From Molossus alvarezi (taxonomy: Eukaryota > Chordata > Mammalia > Chiroptera > Molossidae), in NCBI GenBank assembly GCA_037176705.1, contig CM073905.1, positions 33,512,986 through 33,576,985 on the forward strand: 64,000 nucleotides of DNA, written 5' to 3'. This document shows, in pieces, positions 44,871 to 55,860 of the stretch. The notes below the pieces were generated by a model. That model made no database searches and had not been told where the DNA came from. It saw only the letters and a program-made list of their open reading frames with translations. Position numbers and translations under genes: made by a program. Every line of letters begins with the position of its first letter. Position 1 is the stretch's first letter.

Positions 44871-45094
44871 ATCTTCCCTCTGCCTCCACTCTCCCAAGTT
44901 TATTTCAGGACCCTGAGGGTCTCAGATGAGCAAACCCGTGAGGAGTAAAGCAGGGTAAAACTAGGGAAGGGCAGGCAGGGTACTCTTTCATTGGAGTAGA
45001 GGTCGGAATTCCTCCTCTCCCGGTTTCTCAGGGTCTCTAGGGAACATGTACAGTCAGCAGTTACTCTATTTATCTGTCCCGATGAGCCTGGTCA

Positions 45095-45270
45095 CCGCAC
45101 ACACTTTTATCCCGGGGCACTTTGTATCTTTTCCTGGTTTCATATTTAATCTTCTCCATGGAACCCCTGGGCAAGAAATGGGTCTGATTCATCTTCCTGT
45201 GTCCCGGCCCCTCACCAAGTGGCTGGATGGCGGAGGAAGCTCAATAAAGGTCTGCTGATTCATTGTGATC
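45095..45270 (+). repeat. L2 LINE 3' end
   Basis: 'gaagctcaataaaggtctgc' at the end, with 'tgtcccggcccctcacc' before it. Confidence 0.75.
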
Positions 45271-46080
45271 CTTCGACGAGGTGGAAAGGAGGGATCGCTG
45301 GAGGGGGAGGAGCAAGCCATTGACTGAATAATGCCATGGCCCTGAATTGCCCTCTGGGAATCTGGGTTTCTATTCCTGCCCCCTTTGCCACCACGTGGGA
45401 AATACCAAGGCAGCCATCTGCTCCGGGCCTCAGATGTCTGTAAGATGGAAGTAACGATAGGAGAGAGGGCTCGAGATGTAGGCAATCAGAATTCACATGA
45501 AAAGAATCACTCTTGTCATCGAGTCGGGGCGGTGGGGCGGGGCTGGGGGGCACTCGGCTGCTTTCTCCTCTTTCCTCTCTGCACACTGTCGAGATCAGAG
45601 CCAGAAAGGGCTGCCACCGTCGACAGCGGAGAATGCTTGGTTCAGATAAGCACACGCCGGTCAAGTCCATGAGGGGGTGAGGTGGCTGACCCACCAGCTC
45701 TACTTCACATACCAGAGAGGCAGAGTAACTCCCCCAAGCTCACACAGCAAGGGAGTTGCAGACTTAGGCAGAGTTGGGGAGAATGGAAGGAAAGCATCTC
45801 TGTTGGAAAGGTGTGTCGGTGAGTTCTCCTCGGACATCTCCAGATTCCATCTCGCCTTCGTAAGTTACGGGCTGGGAAATCCCAGAGGTGCCCTACACCT
45901 GCTGACCCGATGTGCAAAGGAAGGACAGCACTTTGCACACGTTGAAGTTATAAACACCACCCCCAGACCCAGCATAGGCCCCGCCCCACAGGGGGCGCTC
46001 AGTACTGTATTGTTCTATTCGAAGGGCCCAGGGGAGGTTCTGGAATCCTGGGGTTTCCCGGGACTGGAGGCCGTTTGGCA
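45271..46080. other. Intergenic sequence
   Basis: A MIR-like antisense piece lies at 45705-45765 ('aagctcacacagcaaggg'). A CTCF-like site follows at 45982. Confidence 0.35.
45982..46001. promoter_or_regulatory. CTCF-like motif
   Basis: 'cgccccacagggggcgctca' is a close match to the CTCF core CCASYAGRGGGCGC. Lies in non-repeat DNA. Occupancy unknown. Confidence 0.45.
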
Positions 46081-46086
46081 GACCTG

Positions 46087-46310
46087 TCTCTAGGTCAGTG
46101 GTTCTCAGGCGGGGATGACTTGGGACCCCAGGGGCCATTTGGCAACATCTAGAGATATTTGGGGTTGTCACACCTGGGGTGAGAGCAGGGCCACTGGCAT
46201 TAGAGGGTAGAGGCTGGGGGTGTGGCTAAACATCCTCCTATACACAGGAAAGTCCTCCGGCAAAGAATTACCCAGCCCCGAAGGTCCACATCCAAGGGGC
46301 TCAAAGCTCC
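46087..46310 (+). repeat. MER5A-like hAT element
   Basis: 'ggtcagtggttctcaggcgg', 'aggggccatttggcaacatc', 'tttggggttgtcacacctgg', 'cactggcattagagggtaga' and 'acacaggaaagtcctccgg' in MER5A order. Confidence 0.88.
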
Positions 46311-46328
46311 TCTAGGTGGATCTACCAT

Positions 46329-46503
46329 GCCCTGGCCGCGTAGCTCCGTTGGTTAGAGCGTCGTCGGGTTCGATCCCCGGTCAGGGCACTCATAAGAATT
46401 AACCGGTGAATGCATAAATAAGTGGAACAACACATCTAGGTTTCTCTCCTGCTCCCCCCACTTCCTCTTTCTGTAAAATCAATTTAAAAAACAATTTTTA
46501 ATG
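46329..46503 (+). mobile_element. tRNA-derived bat SINE (GTAGCTC subtype)
   Basis: 'ccctggccgcgtagctccg', 'gggttcgatccccggtcagg', 'gaatgcataaataagtgg' and 'taaaatcaatttaaaa' tail. Flanks 'tggatctacc'/'tggatctatc' are a likely diverged target-site duplication. The head lacks part of the anticodon region. Confidence 0.88.
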
Positions 46504-47025
46504 GATGGATCTATCGACAGATGAGTTGCAACCAGGGATTGTTACAGATAACGAGGAACAGAATGCTAGGGGGTGCCCTGGCTGTCCATCTACTCATTCA
46601 AAACCCCTGTATCAACACCTTCTTCTAGAAGAAAATCATGAGAAGGGATGGGTAAGGGAGAGTCAGGGATCAACGCGGCCCAGCGCCGGCCCACCCAGCC
46701 CACGGCCTCCTGGGGTCTCCGGTCAGGACAGGCAGCACCCGGGTGGGAAATGGGGGGTATACGCAGTCAGCCAGGGAGAGGAGGACCCAGAGTGAAAGAA
46801 GGGAGACACCATCCCACCGCAGCTTCATTACTACATGCTCTCTGCAACTTGGGGTCCGTGAGATGTACCTGTCTGGGGAACCACGTTGAGGGAAGTGTGT
46901 CTTTCGAGGGCTGGGCCCTGTTCTAAGTATCCGGCTCCCAACTAACGCGTGTGCACACTTCACACAAGGCGCTCGGAGACAGCCCCTATGTGGCAATGTT
47001 TGTTTACAATCACATAGAAAAATGT
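46504..47025. other. Intergenic sequence
   Basis: A MIR-like scrap near 46910-46985. Otherwise nothing recognised. Confidence 0.3.
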
Positions 47026-47029
47026 ACAT

Positions 47030-47240
47030 CAGCATCACGGTCAGGGATTCACACGGAGTCACCGGGTCCAGGTACAAGTCCGGCGGGCTCTGACACTCAC
47101 CAGCTGTGTGCCTTCCCCTGCCTCGGTGTCTCCGTCTGTACAATGGGGCTACTAGCAGTCACAAGAAGAGATGTTTTTCGTGCGTCATCTCACCGCACAG
47201 CACTGTCAGGTGCCTAGGAAGACACGATGGCGTTTTTGAT
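47030..47240 (+). repeat. MIR SINE
   Basis: 'ctcaccagctgtgtgccttc', 'ctcggtgtctccgtctgtac' and 'aatggggctactagcagtc' in order. Confidence 0.8.
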
Positions 47241-47689
47241 GCTGACGGATTAGGGAGCAATCGTGACCTTCGCGAAAGGATCCGCCAAGAGAATTATCTT
47301 AAAGTCACATTTCTGGAGTGTGTTTGACACCTTGGTGACACTGCCTGTGGCATGTCTTGTAGATCACTTCTGTTGTATAAAGGATGGTTCCCCTGGAGGG
47401 TGACAGTGACCACCCACTGTGTGCCAGATAAGGCCTCTGGGAACCAGTTCTGTCTGAAGCTGGACCAGCCCCAGCCCTGAGGCTGGATATCGGAAGGTCC
47501 TTTAATGGCCCCAAGCACATAGTTATTTACCCCTTTCTCCAACGGGATGAGCCTCACCTTCCTACTCTATCCCAGGGCCCAACAAGGAGACACTTGTCTC
47601 TGTGAAGAGTAAAGAAAGTGCTGCCTGTTCACCCCACCCTCCCCTCCAAATGAGGCCCAGTAACAGCAGCTCACTGCTGGAAAACAGGG

Positions 47690-47870
47690 TGCGTCCTAGT
47701 TTCTCAGTCATCTCCGCAAATGCTCCAGGCAATCCTACGAGGCAGGCACAGTTTACTGCTCCATTTTACAGACAGCAAGACTGAGGCTCAGAGAAGCTGA
47801 GCATGCCTGGCTCCCATGACTGAGCTGGGACTCGAAGTCAGGATCTCTGACGTCAGAGCCCTCTTCTGCC
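47690..47870 (-). repeat. MIR SINE
   Basis: 'caatcctacgaggcaggcac', 'attttacagacagcaagac', 'tgaggctcagagaagctgag' and 'gggactcgaagtcaggatc' in antisense order. Confidence 0.9.
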
Positions 47871-48034
47871 TTGTTGGAGAAAAGCAGAGCTCCTGAAGGA
47901 GAAAATGAGATCTTAAAAGGTGAGTATCGTCTTCCTCTCTCCGCGTCTCTGCCTCTCAGCACCATCGCCTCCCCCACCCACCCCCTAACATACTCTGATC
48001 CCCATTTCTTCTCCTATACTAAGCTCTGACCCAA

Positions 48035-48195
48035 ATAAAACAATTCCTCATGGCCACTCTGTAAGACAGGTACACTACGTCTGTCTCTATTTCACAGGTG
48101 AGGGAACTGAGGAACAGAGAGGCTAAGTGGCTTGCCCTGTATCACACAGCTGATACGTGATGGAGTCAGATTCCAGCCTGGGGGAATTGGGCTGA
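48035..48195 (-). repeat. MIR SINE
   Basis: 'atttcacaggtgagggaact', 'gaggaacagagaggctaag' and 'tatcacacagctgatacgtg' in antisense order. Confidence 0.92.
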
Positions 48196-48540
48196 ATGTT
48201 TACCATCACACTGTATTACTTTCCCTACATGTGGGACTGGCTAGATTTTTTTTTTTTATTGTAATTTAGATGTCTTACTGATTTGCTCTTTTTTCATTAT
48301 CACCCTTTCATTTGGACCCAACATGAACAAATAAAAATCACTCTCTGAGGCATAGACTCCTTTCTCCAACCCAGTTGGATCCTGTATCTAGCTTGCAGAA
48401 TCCACCTAACTAAATACTGCACCTTCTCGAGGTTCTGGGAACCCACCCAGCCAGCTGGTCCATTTGCAGGGCCCAGAAGATAGGCAGACAAGGTTCAGTT
48501 CCTTCTCAGTGTTGCCCATCCATCTCCACCCACTTCTGTA
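48196..48540. other. Intergenic AT-rich sequence
   Basis: A T-run at 48247-48258. No element recognised. Confidence 0.3.
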
Positions 48541-48544
48541 GCTC

Positions 48545-49330
48545 TCCCACAACCCATGGATTCATTCATTACTCATTCAGTCAACAAAGGCATATTGAAC
48601 AGCGATGGTCCAGGCACTGGGGACTCAACAGTGAAAAAGACAAACACAATCTCTGCCCTCATGGAACTGATATTTTATTAAGGAAGATAGACAACATGCA
48701 CCTGAACATATAAATAAGATCATTCTGGATATTGATAAAGGCTACAGTGAAAATAGAGAGGTGGATTCCAGAGTGACTGTGGATGGTGGTCAGGAAAGAC
48801 TTCTTGGAGGAGTTGACATTTGCGCTGAGACCTAAGCAACAAGAGGGAGCTGATCTGGAAAGGATCTGAAGGCAGAGGGGCAAGCCAAGTGCAAAGGTCT
48901 TGAGGTGAGAAAAACTAGGTGTATGAGTGGCACAGCAGGGAGCCAATGAAGGGGGAGGGTGTTACAGAGATGGGCAGGAGCCAATCACCAAGGGCCCTGC
49001 AGTGCAGGGTGAGAAGTATGGATTTTATTCTAGAGCACTGGGGAGTTGTGGGAGGGTTGACAAGGTCTGATTTATGGTTTTGAAATATAACTTTAGTTAT
49101 AATGTAGGAAATGGATTGCAGAGGAGACGAAACAGAGACAGCAGTCAGGAGGTTATTGCTATAAAACAGATGAGTTGATGGTGACTTAGACTAGAGTGAT
49201 AATGGAGAAGAAGATGAGTCATAGATGGGTTGGAATATATTTTGGAGGCAGAGCTAACTAAACTTGCTGATGGATTGGATACAAGGCAGGAAAGAAAGGG
49301 AGTATTAAAGATGATGACTAGGTATGGGCC
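48545..49330 (-). repeat. Long L2-type LINE fragment
   Basis: Over 700 bp in the antisense L2 series: 'attcattcattactcattca', 'ctctgccctcatggaactga', 'gtggtcaggaaagacttctt', 'caagtgcaaaggtcttgagg', 'tggattttattctagagcac', 'gatggattggatacaaggc'. The part after about 49000 may belong to another old family. Confidence 0.75.
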
Positions 49331-49599
49331 TAGGAGATGGTCCAGGCCCCTTTTTACATTAAACTGGTCACATTTTGTGAAACACCCTCCCAACCCACAG
49401 GAAGGGAGAGTTCTCTACCCTCTTATTCTTATTTCTTGCTTTCAGATTTAGGGCTTCAACCAGCTTCCAAATCCTGACCACAGGCCATGATGGCCTGGGA
49501 ATGCAAAGGGATTGTGCTAAAAACTATTAGCAGTGTAACCACAGATATACCCCCAGTATAACCATCAGCGTGGCCCCCCAGAAAACATGGGATATTAGA

Positions 49600-49800
49600 G
49601 CAAGCACCGGCTCCGGTGCCAATGAGATCTGGGATAGAATCACAGATCTTTACTATGTAACTATAAGCAACTTAACGAACATCTCTGAGCCTCAATTTCC
49701 TCATCTGTAAAATGGAGCCGTAATGAATATCTACTACTTCTCAGAGTTGCAGTGAAGAGCAAGGACTCAAATGCACATAATGGTCACTCGATAGACGGCT
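49600..49800 (+). repeat. MIR SINE
   Basis: 'atctctgagcctcaatttcc', 'tcatctgtaaaatggagcc' and 'ctcagagttgcagtgaagag' in + strand MIR order. It is the last clear transposon before LHX5. Confidence 0.9.
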
Positions 49801-51055
49801 TTTAAAAAAATTTCTCCTTCACCCACCCAAGGTCCGTGTTTCTCTCCGGGCCCTATGAGGTTCTGCATTCTGAGGGGTTAAAAGGTACATGATCCGAAAG
49901 GATGGCCACTTTGGCCTTAATGAAAGATCTCAGGGTGTTTTGGTGAGAAGATAACTGTTAGAATCTGGAGAAAGTAGGTGCCATTTCTCCAACCCAAAGA
50001 TGCAACAAATCACTCCAGTTTGAGAATCCTAGTTCCCCTGCCTTTTATAGGCAAATTAGCTCTAGAATGTCCATGTGGGAAGTGAATTCACCTAGAACCC
50101 TCTCCGTAGTATTGGTAATGCTGACAACTCATCTTAGCTGACACCCCTGTGGTGGAGAGGTTTGGAGGGTGCTGAGAAAACCAAATGAAGAGGTTACCCA
50201 AGGATATCTGAGCTCTCTGGGAGGCAGTGTATCTATGAGATGCCAGAGGGAATGTGTACAGATCTGTGTGCACTAAAATGGGTGCACCCCACCCCCACCC
50301 TGGGAAGGAGTATACGATTTTTTCCCTCACCTGCACAAACTTCTTTAGGCAAGTACTACATACAAGTGTGAGCAGAGGAATCAATGCTTGCTCATACACC
50401 ATGTCAGACATCCAGATAACACTGTGCGCATTTTTAAAATAATGCATCAGATTAACCATTTTCTACCCAAACTTTCAAAAAGGAATCATTCCTCTCTTAA
50501 TAATCCTAAAGATTGTTATCCTTGCAAATCTCATCTCTGCCTCAAAGGGTTAAGTCAACTTAATGTCCTTCATTTTCACCCTGACAAAACATCTATCCAC
50601 TTGTAGACAACAGCCTTAGTCTGTTCACCTTCATATTTGACTACCAGTCCTTCCTGCCTTTTATATTTTTCCACCCAAGAAGCTAAGATGCCAAGAATAT
50701 GATATTCCTGAAAATAAAATTTCTAAAGCCCTCGCCTCTTTTTCAGAATAAATCAAAGGGCAGATTCATGATGTTCGTTATTGCTTAGGTCTATTGTTTG
50801 AAGCACGAACTCCCACTTATTTGGGAGTTAGGTATAGCGTTTGTATCTGTTTCAGAGTACATCGGAAATAAACCTTTCTTGCATCGTTTATTTGGAAAGA
50901 AAGGAGAAGACGCCGTTTTTAATCAACCGTTTTGATATATATATAGAGAAAGATCTGTCTACAGGACACGGGTTCTAAGGAAAGACAAAAGGAGGAAATA
51001 AACGCAGAAGAGGGCAAGAATCACAACATGAAGGAAAGATGGAAGAAGGGAGTCG
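49801..51055. other. Repeat-poor AT-rich upstream DNA
   Basis: No interspersed repeat recognised. AT-rich with many ATTA/TAAT cores. Start of the long transposon-poor block adjoining LHX5. Confidence 0.4.
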
Positions 51056-51059
51056 CGAG

Positions 51060-51260
51060 AAGGCAGGTTCCAGGAGACCCTTGGCTCCAGCGGCGGCGCG
51101 GCGGTTTCAGCACCGCGGACAGCTCCGGCCTTTGTCTCGGCCCGAACTCCGACGCCGGAGCGCAGCCAGGCAGCGACCGCGGGCGCACTCACTGACTTTT
51201 CCGCGAAACCTGCTCAGGAAAGAAAAAGAGAGAGAAAGACCAGAAATGGGAGGTAGACGT
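51060..51260. promoter_or_regulatory. CpG-rich patch
   Basis: A CpG-dense stretch ('agcggcggcgcggcgg', 'ctccgacgccggagcgc', 'cgaccgcgggcgcactc') about 8.2 kb upstream of the LHX5 ATG. It could be a promoter or enhancer CpG island. No gene model is attached. Confidence 0.35.
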
Positions 51261-52660
51261 TTTCCCGTCCTCTTCCCGCTTCGCCCGAACTCGGCCCTGA
51301 TCCCATCCCACGGCATCACGGCAGCCGATTTTAACTTGGTTTCACGAGGAACCCCACTCTGTCTACATGGCGTTGGGGGTCAGGGAGTCGTCGTGGTGAA
51401 TTCTCATTAGGTTTGGAATTCGTTTCGCCACCACCACCCTAGGCCCCAGCAGCCCAGGATCTGTCCCCATTCAACGTCCAGCCTAGCCTTCAACCAAAGG
51501 AAAAAAATCGGGGGGGAGGGGGGCGGGTGTCGAACACTTCGCTGGTGCGTATCAGGGCAGTAGACACGCGAGGACGCGCAGATCGGCTGAGTTTCGTTCG
51601 CCCCAAGGTCCGCAGCACCAAATCCAAGAGACGGAAAACCGAAACTCAGAAAGGAAAGCCAAAAAGACGAGAAAGCATTTCTTTCGAGCATCCGAGGCAA
51701 AAAAGCAATGGATTCTGTTCTGATCCGAGACTATACACCCCGCCGCCCGAACTCCACAGCGTTTTTCCTCCCGTTCGCCAGGAAGAGAGTCTGGCTCCGA
51801 GTTCAGCAAGCTTCACCCACAGAGGCTGGTCAAAACATACTTTTTTTCTGGGCCCTTCTGTATGATCCAGGATAAAAAGAATTTCTTCTCACGTTCTCCT
51901 CTGCCTGAAATCTTGCATCCGCGAAGAAGAGGGAATTGCTAGCGAGAAGCTCATTCTCCAAATCCTACTCACCCAGCCCCCCCACACACACACACACAAG
52001 CCCAAGGTCAGTAAACTTGTGTGCTTTCACCGAGCTTCAGAGAAATCGCCAACCCAGGGTACGATTTGTTCTCACGAAATCCCTCTCCCAAGTGAAGCCC
52101 CAGAGTGCAGGTAGACCCGGAAAGTAAGTTTAAGAACGAGCGCCTCCCACGCAATAAAGACCCTTTCTCTGGCCCTTTGCGAGTATGTCGGGAGAACAGA
52201 AAGAGGACTCTTGCAGACCCGCCTAAAGCTTAGGGCCTCCGCACAGCCTCAGAGGCGCAGGGACATCACCGCGAACCAACCAGCCAGGAGACCCAGAGCC
52301 CAGCCCAGCCGCTGCGGGCTGATTGGTATTCGCCTCCAAAATAAATAAGATACTTAACCACCCTCCTCCAAAATAAAATCTCGAATTTTTTTCAATATGG
52401 TCTTCTGCCCTTCCACTCCTCCCCCAGGAAACCTGGAGAAGACAGGCCACCGCGCACGCAGGGCAGCTCAAAGGAGTTTTTGCCAAAGCGCCATCCCTGC
52501 TGTGGTCCCCGCAGAGCAGAAGGGCGCGCAGCGGGGTAAACATACTTGCCTTGGGTTGAAGGAGCTGGGGGTCGCCTTCCCTGGGCCCCTCCCCCCTCCC
52601 AGGGTCCGTGGCGGTGGGCGCCTGGGGGAGTGGGCGGGGCCCCCAGCCCGCTGGGCGCCT
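51261..52660. other. Repeat-poor upstream DNA
   Basis: No transposon recognised. A short G-run (51512-51530) and a CA run (51983-51999). The minus- and plus-strand open frames here have no family resemblance. Confidence 0.35.
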
Positions 52661-52664
52661 GTTC

Positions 52665-52788
52665 AGCCAGGCTGCAGTGTAAACCGCAGCTTTCTGACGC
52701 AGATTTCCCTTTTAACACCTTCTAAACAAAGGCTAATGAGGCCACTGCATTACTTTATCAACACACAATCATTAGCAGCGGAGAATTA
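52665..52788. promoter_or_regulatory. Candidate conserved noncoding element
   Basis: 'ctgcagtgtaaaccgcagc', 'caaaggctaatgaggccact', 'gcattactttatcaacacac' and 'caatcattagcagcgg' cluster within 125 bp, 6.6 kb upstream of LHX5. Confidence 0.4.
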
Positions 52789-52802
52789 CACGCGCAAGCG
52801 CG

Positions 52803-52834
<32 letters not shown>

Positions 52835-52839
52835 CACAC
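52789..52839. repeat. (CG)n(CA)n alternating tract
   Basis: 'gcgcgcgcgcgcg' passes directly into eleven CA copies. Alternating purine-pyrimidine DNA of this sort is the strongest Z-DNA-forming class. Confidence 0.95.
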
Positions 52840-54005
52840 CGCGCAGGCTGCCAAAGTCGGGAGAATTCTAAAGGAACCCATATTAGGCTAACAAAAAGGA
52901 GGTGGGATGTGGAGGGCGGGGGGAGGAGGTGGAAAAGAATAGAAAGGAGAGAGAGAGAAATGCTCTCCAGACAAAAAAAGACCAAGAGAAAAGAAAGGAA
53001 AGGGAAGCAAGATACAGACTCAAACGCAGACTAACTGGTTGGAGACGGGGTCATTAGAAAGTAAGGGGGTCCTTAATTTGGAGGTTAGGGCCCCTGGAAA
53101 GCACTCCCCATTTGGGCTCCAAAGATGGAGCAGGGTGGCAGGCAGTTCTCAGAAACAGCCCCAGGGATGGCCAGCGTCAGAGACACACTCAGTGGAGCAG
53201 AGAGGTTGAGGAGCATCCCAGCGGTCCTCAGCTCACACCCTCGGATGGTCCAGCTGCCTGGGATCTGTCTTCACTGCACAGTGGCCAGGCAGCCCCTAGC
53301 TCGGCAGAAGTACGGGGTTTCCCTCTCTACACAAAAGCACCAGCGTTTCCCTCACAAGTTGGAGGACTAGCTTGCACCTTTGCTTCAGTCCTCTAGCCCC
53401 CCAGGGATCAGCCCCCGCCGGCACCCTCCCAGCGACTGGAACCTGAGTTGGGCCCTGAGTTGCAGCACCTAACATCGGAATGTAACCTGCAGGACTGGCG
53501 GGGCAGCCCGATGGGTGGGACCTCTGAGCGGTGCATTCCTGGAGAGGGCGTGCAGTAAAGAGAGAGTGACACCCCATTCCACCTCACCCTAGCCACCGCA
53601 GGCCGTGTCTCTAAGCTGGCAAGCACTCAATAGTTCACGTACTCACTTTGGGGCTGGATCTCCCGGAACTGTGAAGCGCAGACCAGCCACTGCCCTCCCC
53701 ACCTACTCCCTCTCAGAGATGCCACGCTGGCCCCTGGTGGCTCCTAGGGCTGCCCAGCAGACTTCCAGCAGCCCCTGACACCCAGCCTGCATAAAGCTGA
53801 CCACAGCCTCCTGGCCCCGTTTCCTGTCCCAAAGCCACCTGACTCAGACAGTGTTGCCCGACCCCTGTCCATTCCAACCCCACAGGCCCCTTGAAGTCCC
53901 AGCCCAAATACTAGACTGGAGTTGAGTTCGGACTCAGTCCTCCTTCCTAGCACTTGGAGGGGAGCTTGGGGAGGGAGTAAGCTTTGCCATTGTTGAATGG
54001 ATGGA
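52840..54005. other. Repeat-poor upstream DNA
   Basis: Purine-rich at 52890-53010. No gene or transposon recognised. Confidence 0.35.
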
Positions 54006-54010
54006 TAGAT

Positions 54011-54155
54011 AGGGAGGGAGGGAGGGAGGGAGGAAGGGGAAAGGGGGAAAGGGAGGAAGGAGGGAAAGAAGGGAGGAAGGAAGGAAGGAAGGGAGGGAGG
54101 GAGGGAAGAAGGGAGGGAGGGAGGGAGGAAGGAAGGGAGGGAAAGAGGGAAGGAA
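54011..54155. repeat. 145-nt uninterrupted purine tract
   Basis: No C or T occurs on the + strand from 54011 to 54155. Made of GGGA and GGAA units with more than a dozen G3-G5 runs, 5.2 kb upstream of the LHX5 ATG. Prone to triplex and G-quadruplex formation. Confidence 0.96.
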
Positions 54156-54700
54156 CTAAAGAGGGAAGGAAATAGAGGGATTCCCTGACTATTTGATTAA
54201 ACGTTCCAGGTCGGGCCTGCCCAGTTACCGAGACCGTTAATTAAGCAGTGCGCAATTCAGCTGACTGGAAGGCCCTGCGCCCCGCTGAGATGTTCTACAA
54301 ACCAAGCAGTCCACAGCAGAGCACAGGGGACACGCCGGCCTCGTTGCCCCTGTCCTCCAGAATCCAAGACCGTGGGGTTCTGCCTATGCCCTGGCCCTCT
54401 TGGGGCCGCCCAAGCCCAGACACCCTCCCTGCCTGGACTCGGGGCTGCCTCCAGCTGGCCGACTCCACGGGGATCCCGGACGCGCATCCACCCCCATTCC
54501 ACTGCCATCCCCACCCCGCGGCTTCAGCATCCTGTGCCGATGCGTTATGCCTGAGCCACTGTACCCCGCCGGCGTCCACCCAAACCAGCCTGTGCGCACC
54601 AGGTCCGGGGGCCTCCCGCAAACCCGAACTCCCTAGGGCAGGGGCTGGGGACCCGGCCTGACTGCTTGGCTCTTTGGGTTTCGCCTAATCGCGCCAAAGG
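54156..54700. other. Repeat-poor upstream DNA
   Basis: Contains 'atttgattaaacgttcc' and 'accgttaattaagcagtgcg' (54195-54250), then GC-rich sequence. Confidence 0.35.
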
Positions 54701-55085
54701 AGCCCGGTCTCTGGCCTCGTGACGGCAGCCCCCACACCCGCTCCTACTCGGAGGCAGTGTCCTCGCAGCAGCGAGCAGGGCGCGGCGGCGCGGCGGGACG
54801 CTGAGTGTGTGCGCGAGGCGCGGCCTATATTTACACCCCAAACAAAATAATTACACTTTTGTCGGAGGGAGAAAGCCAGTGATTAGGAGCGGGCTCTTTG
54901 CGGCAAAACAGTTTCTCAGTGGTACACCAGTATAATTTTTCACGGCTGGCTGAAATCAAAGAGGGGAGGTAATGAATCCGGCGAGCAATTTAAATTTACA
55001 ATTTGTAACGCCGCCGCCGCGCAGACCCGGCCGAGAGCGCAGCTCAGAGGCGCTCGCTGCGTTTGTTTAATGTTAACGCCGCGCT
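54701..55085. promoter_or_regulatory. CpG island with AT-rich inserts; possible divergent promoter
   Basis: CpG-dense ('cgcggcggcgcggcgggacg') on the left. On the minus strand a TATA-like TAAATATAGG (54824-54833) faces left into that island. The right side has 'aaacaaaataattacac', 'atcaaagaggggaggtaatg' and 'caatttaaatttacaatttg'. It could be the start of an antisense noncoding transcript (human LHX5 has a divergent LHX5-AS1) or an enhancer. Confidence 0.4.
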
Positions 55086-55535
55086 AGCTCTTTGGGGGTA
55101 GCTTGGGGAGGGAGGGGTTGCGGAGTATACTTGGGGGGTGGTGCACGGTAATGACCGAAGTCAGCAGAGGGACCGGCTGAGCTGCCCAAGATACCAAAGG
55201 GAGAAGAGGACGAGGGGTGCGCTTCCCGGGTCCCCCCCAGTGCTGCATTCCCCAAGAACGCAGGCCACTCAGAGGTGCCTGCAGAGAGGCGATGAGAAAT
55301 ATTCGGCCGCCGGAAAAGCCCGCGTTTCTGCCGGCTGTAGCATCCCCGGGGCAGGAGAGTTGCCGGTGAAGAGCGGGGAGATGCAACAGACGTTTTCTTC
55401 AACCTGCGGGAAGGTCCAAACGCCCGCGACAGTCCCCACTCCGGCCAGCCGCTGCCCCGTGCTCCGCGTGGGGAGCTGGAGAAAGGCGCCCCCCAAGCCC
55501 CAGCTGAGTGCGCCGCCGAACTCCCACTCCGGGCG
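55086..55535. other. GC-rich upstream DNA
   Basis: CpG-containing, no repeats, no gene recognised. The 161-codon + frame (55138-55623) has no homology and runs into AT-rich DNA. Confidence 0.35.
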
Positions 55536-55539
55536 GATG

Positions 55540-55860
55540 TGTGCCTCCTCGCTGGTAATTAATTACCGAACTCAAGGGGGAATATGCAAACCGCATATTA
55601 CTAACTCTACAGGGCTTAAGTGATTGGAAACAGATTATTATCTTGTTTGTCTTTTGTCTGTTTTACTTATCCCGCCGCCGTCTGTCGAGTTGTAATGTTG
55701 ATACTCTTTACTCTAGAAGGAAGATTTTTATATAGTAAGTTCCATCAACATCTTGTACAAGCCACATTGCCTCTCCATGCATTACCCTGTTAAGACACAA
55801 GCGGTTTATTAGTTACATATAGGAGGGGATTTCGCTGCCTGGTCGCCATCTGTTAGCGCT
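55540..55860. promoter_or_regulatory. Candidate conserved enhancer with TAATTAATTA palindrome
   Basis: A perfect 14-bp palindrome GGTAATTAATTACC (55554-55567) contains a dimeric TAAT/ATTA homeodomain site. Around it: 'gaatatgcaaaccgcatatt', 'gattattatcttgtttg', 'atgcattaccctgttaag' and 'gcggtttattagttacatat'. Repeat-free for over 300 bp, 3.8 kb upstream of LHX5. Confidence 0.5.

Noticed and set aside
51039..51410. Arg-rich 123-codon plus-strand frame as a gene
   Set aside because: Composition follows the CpG patch; no homology or splice partner was recognised.
54545..54841. 98-codon minus-strand frame at the CpG island
   Set aside because: Arg/Ala/Gly-rich translation of GC-rich DNA; kept only as possible noncoding transcript territory.
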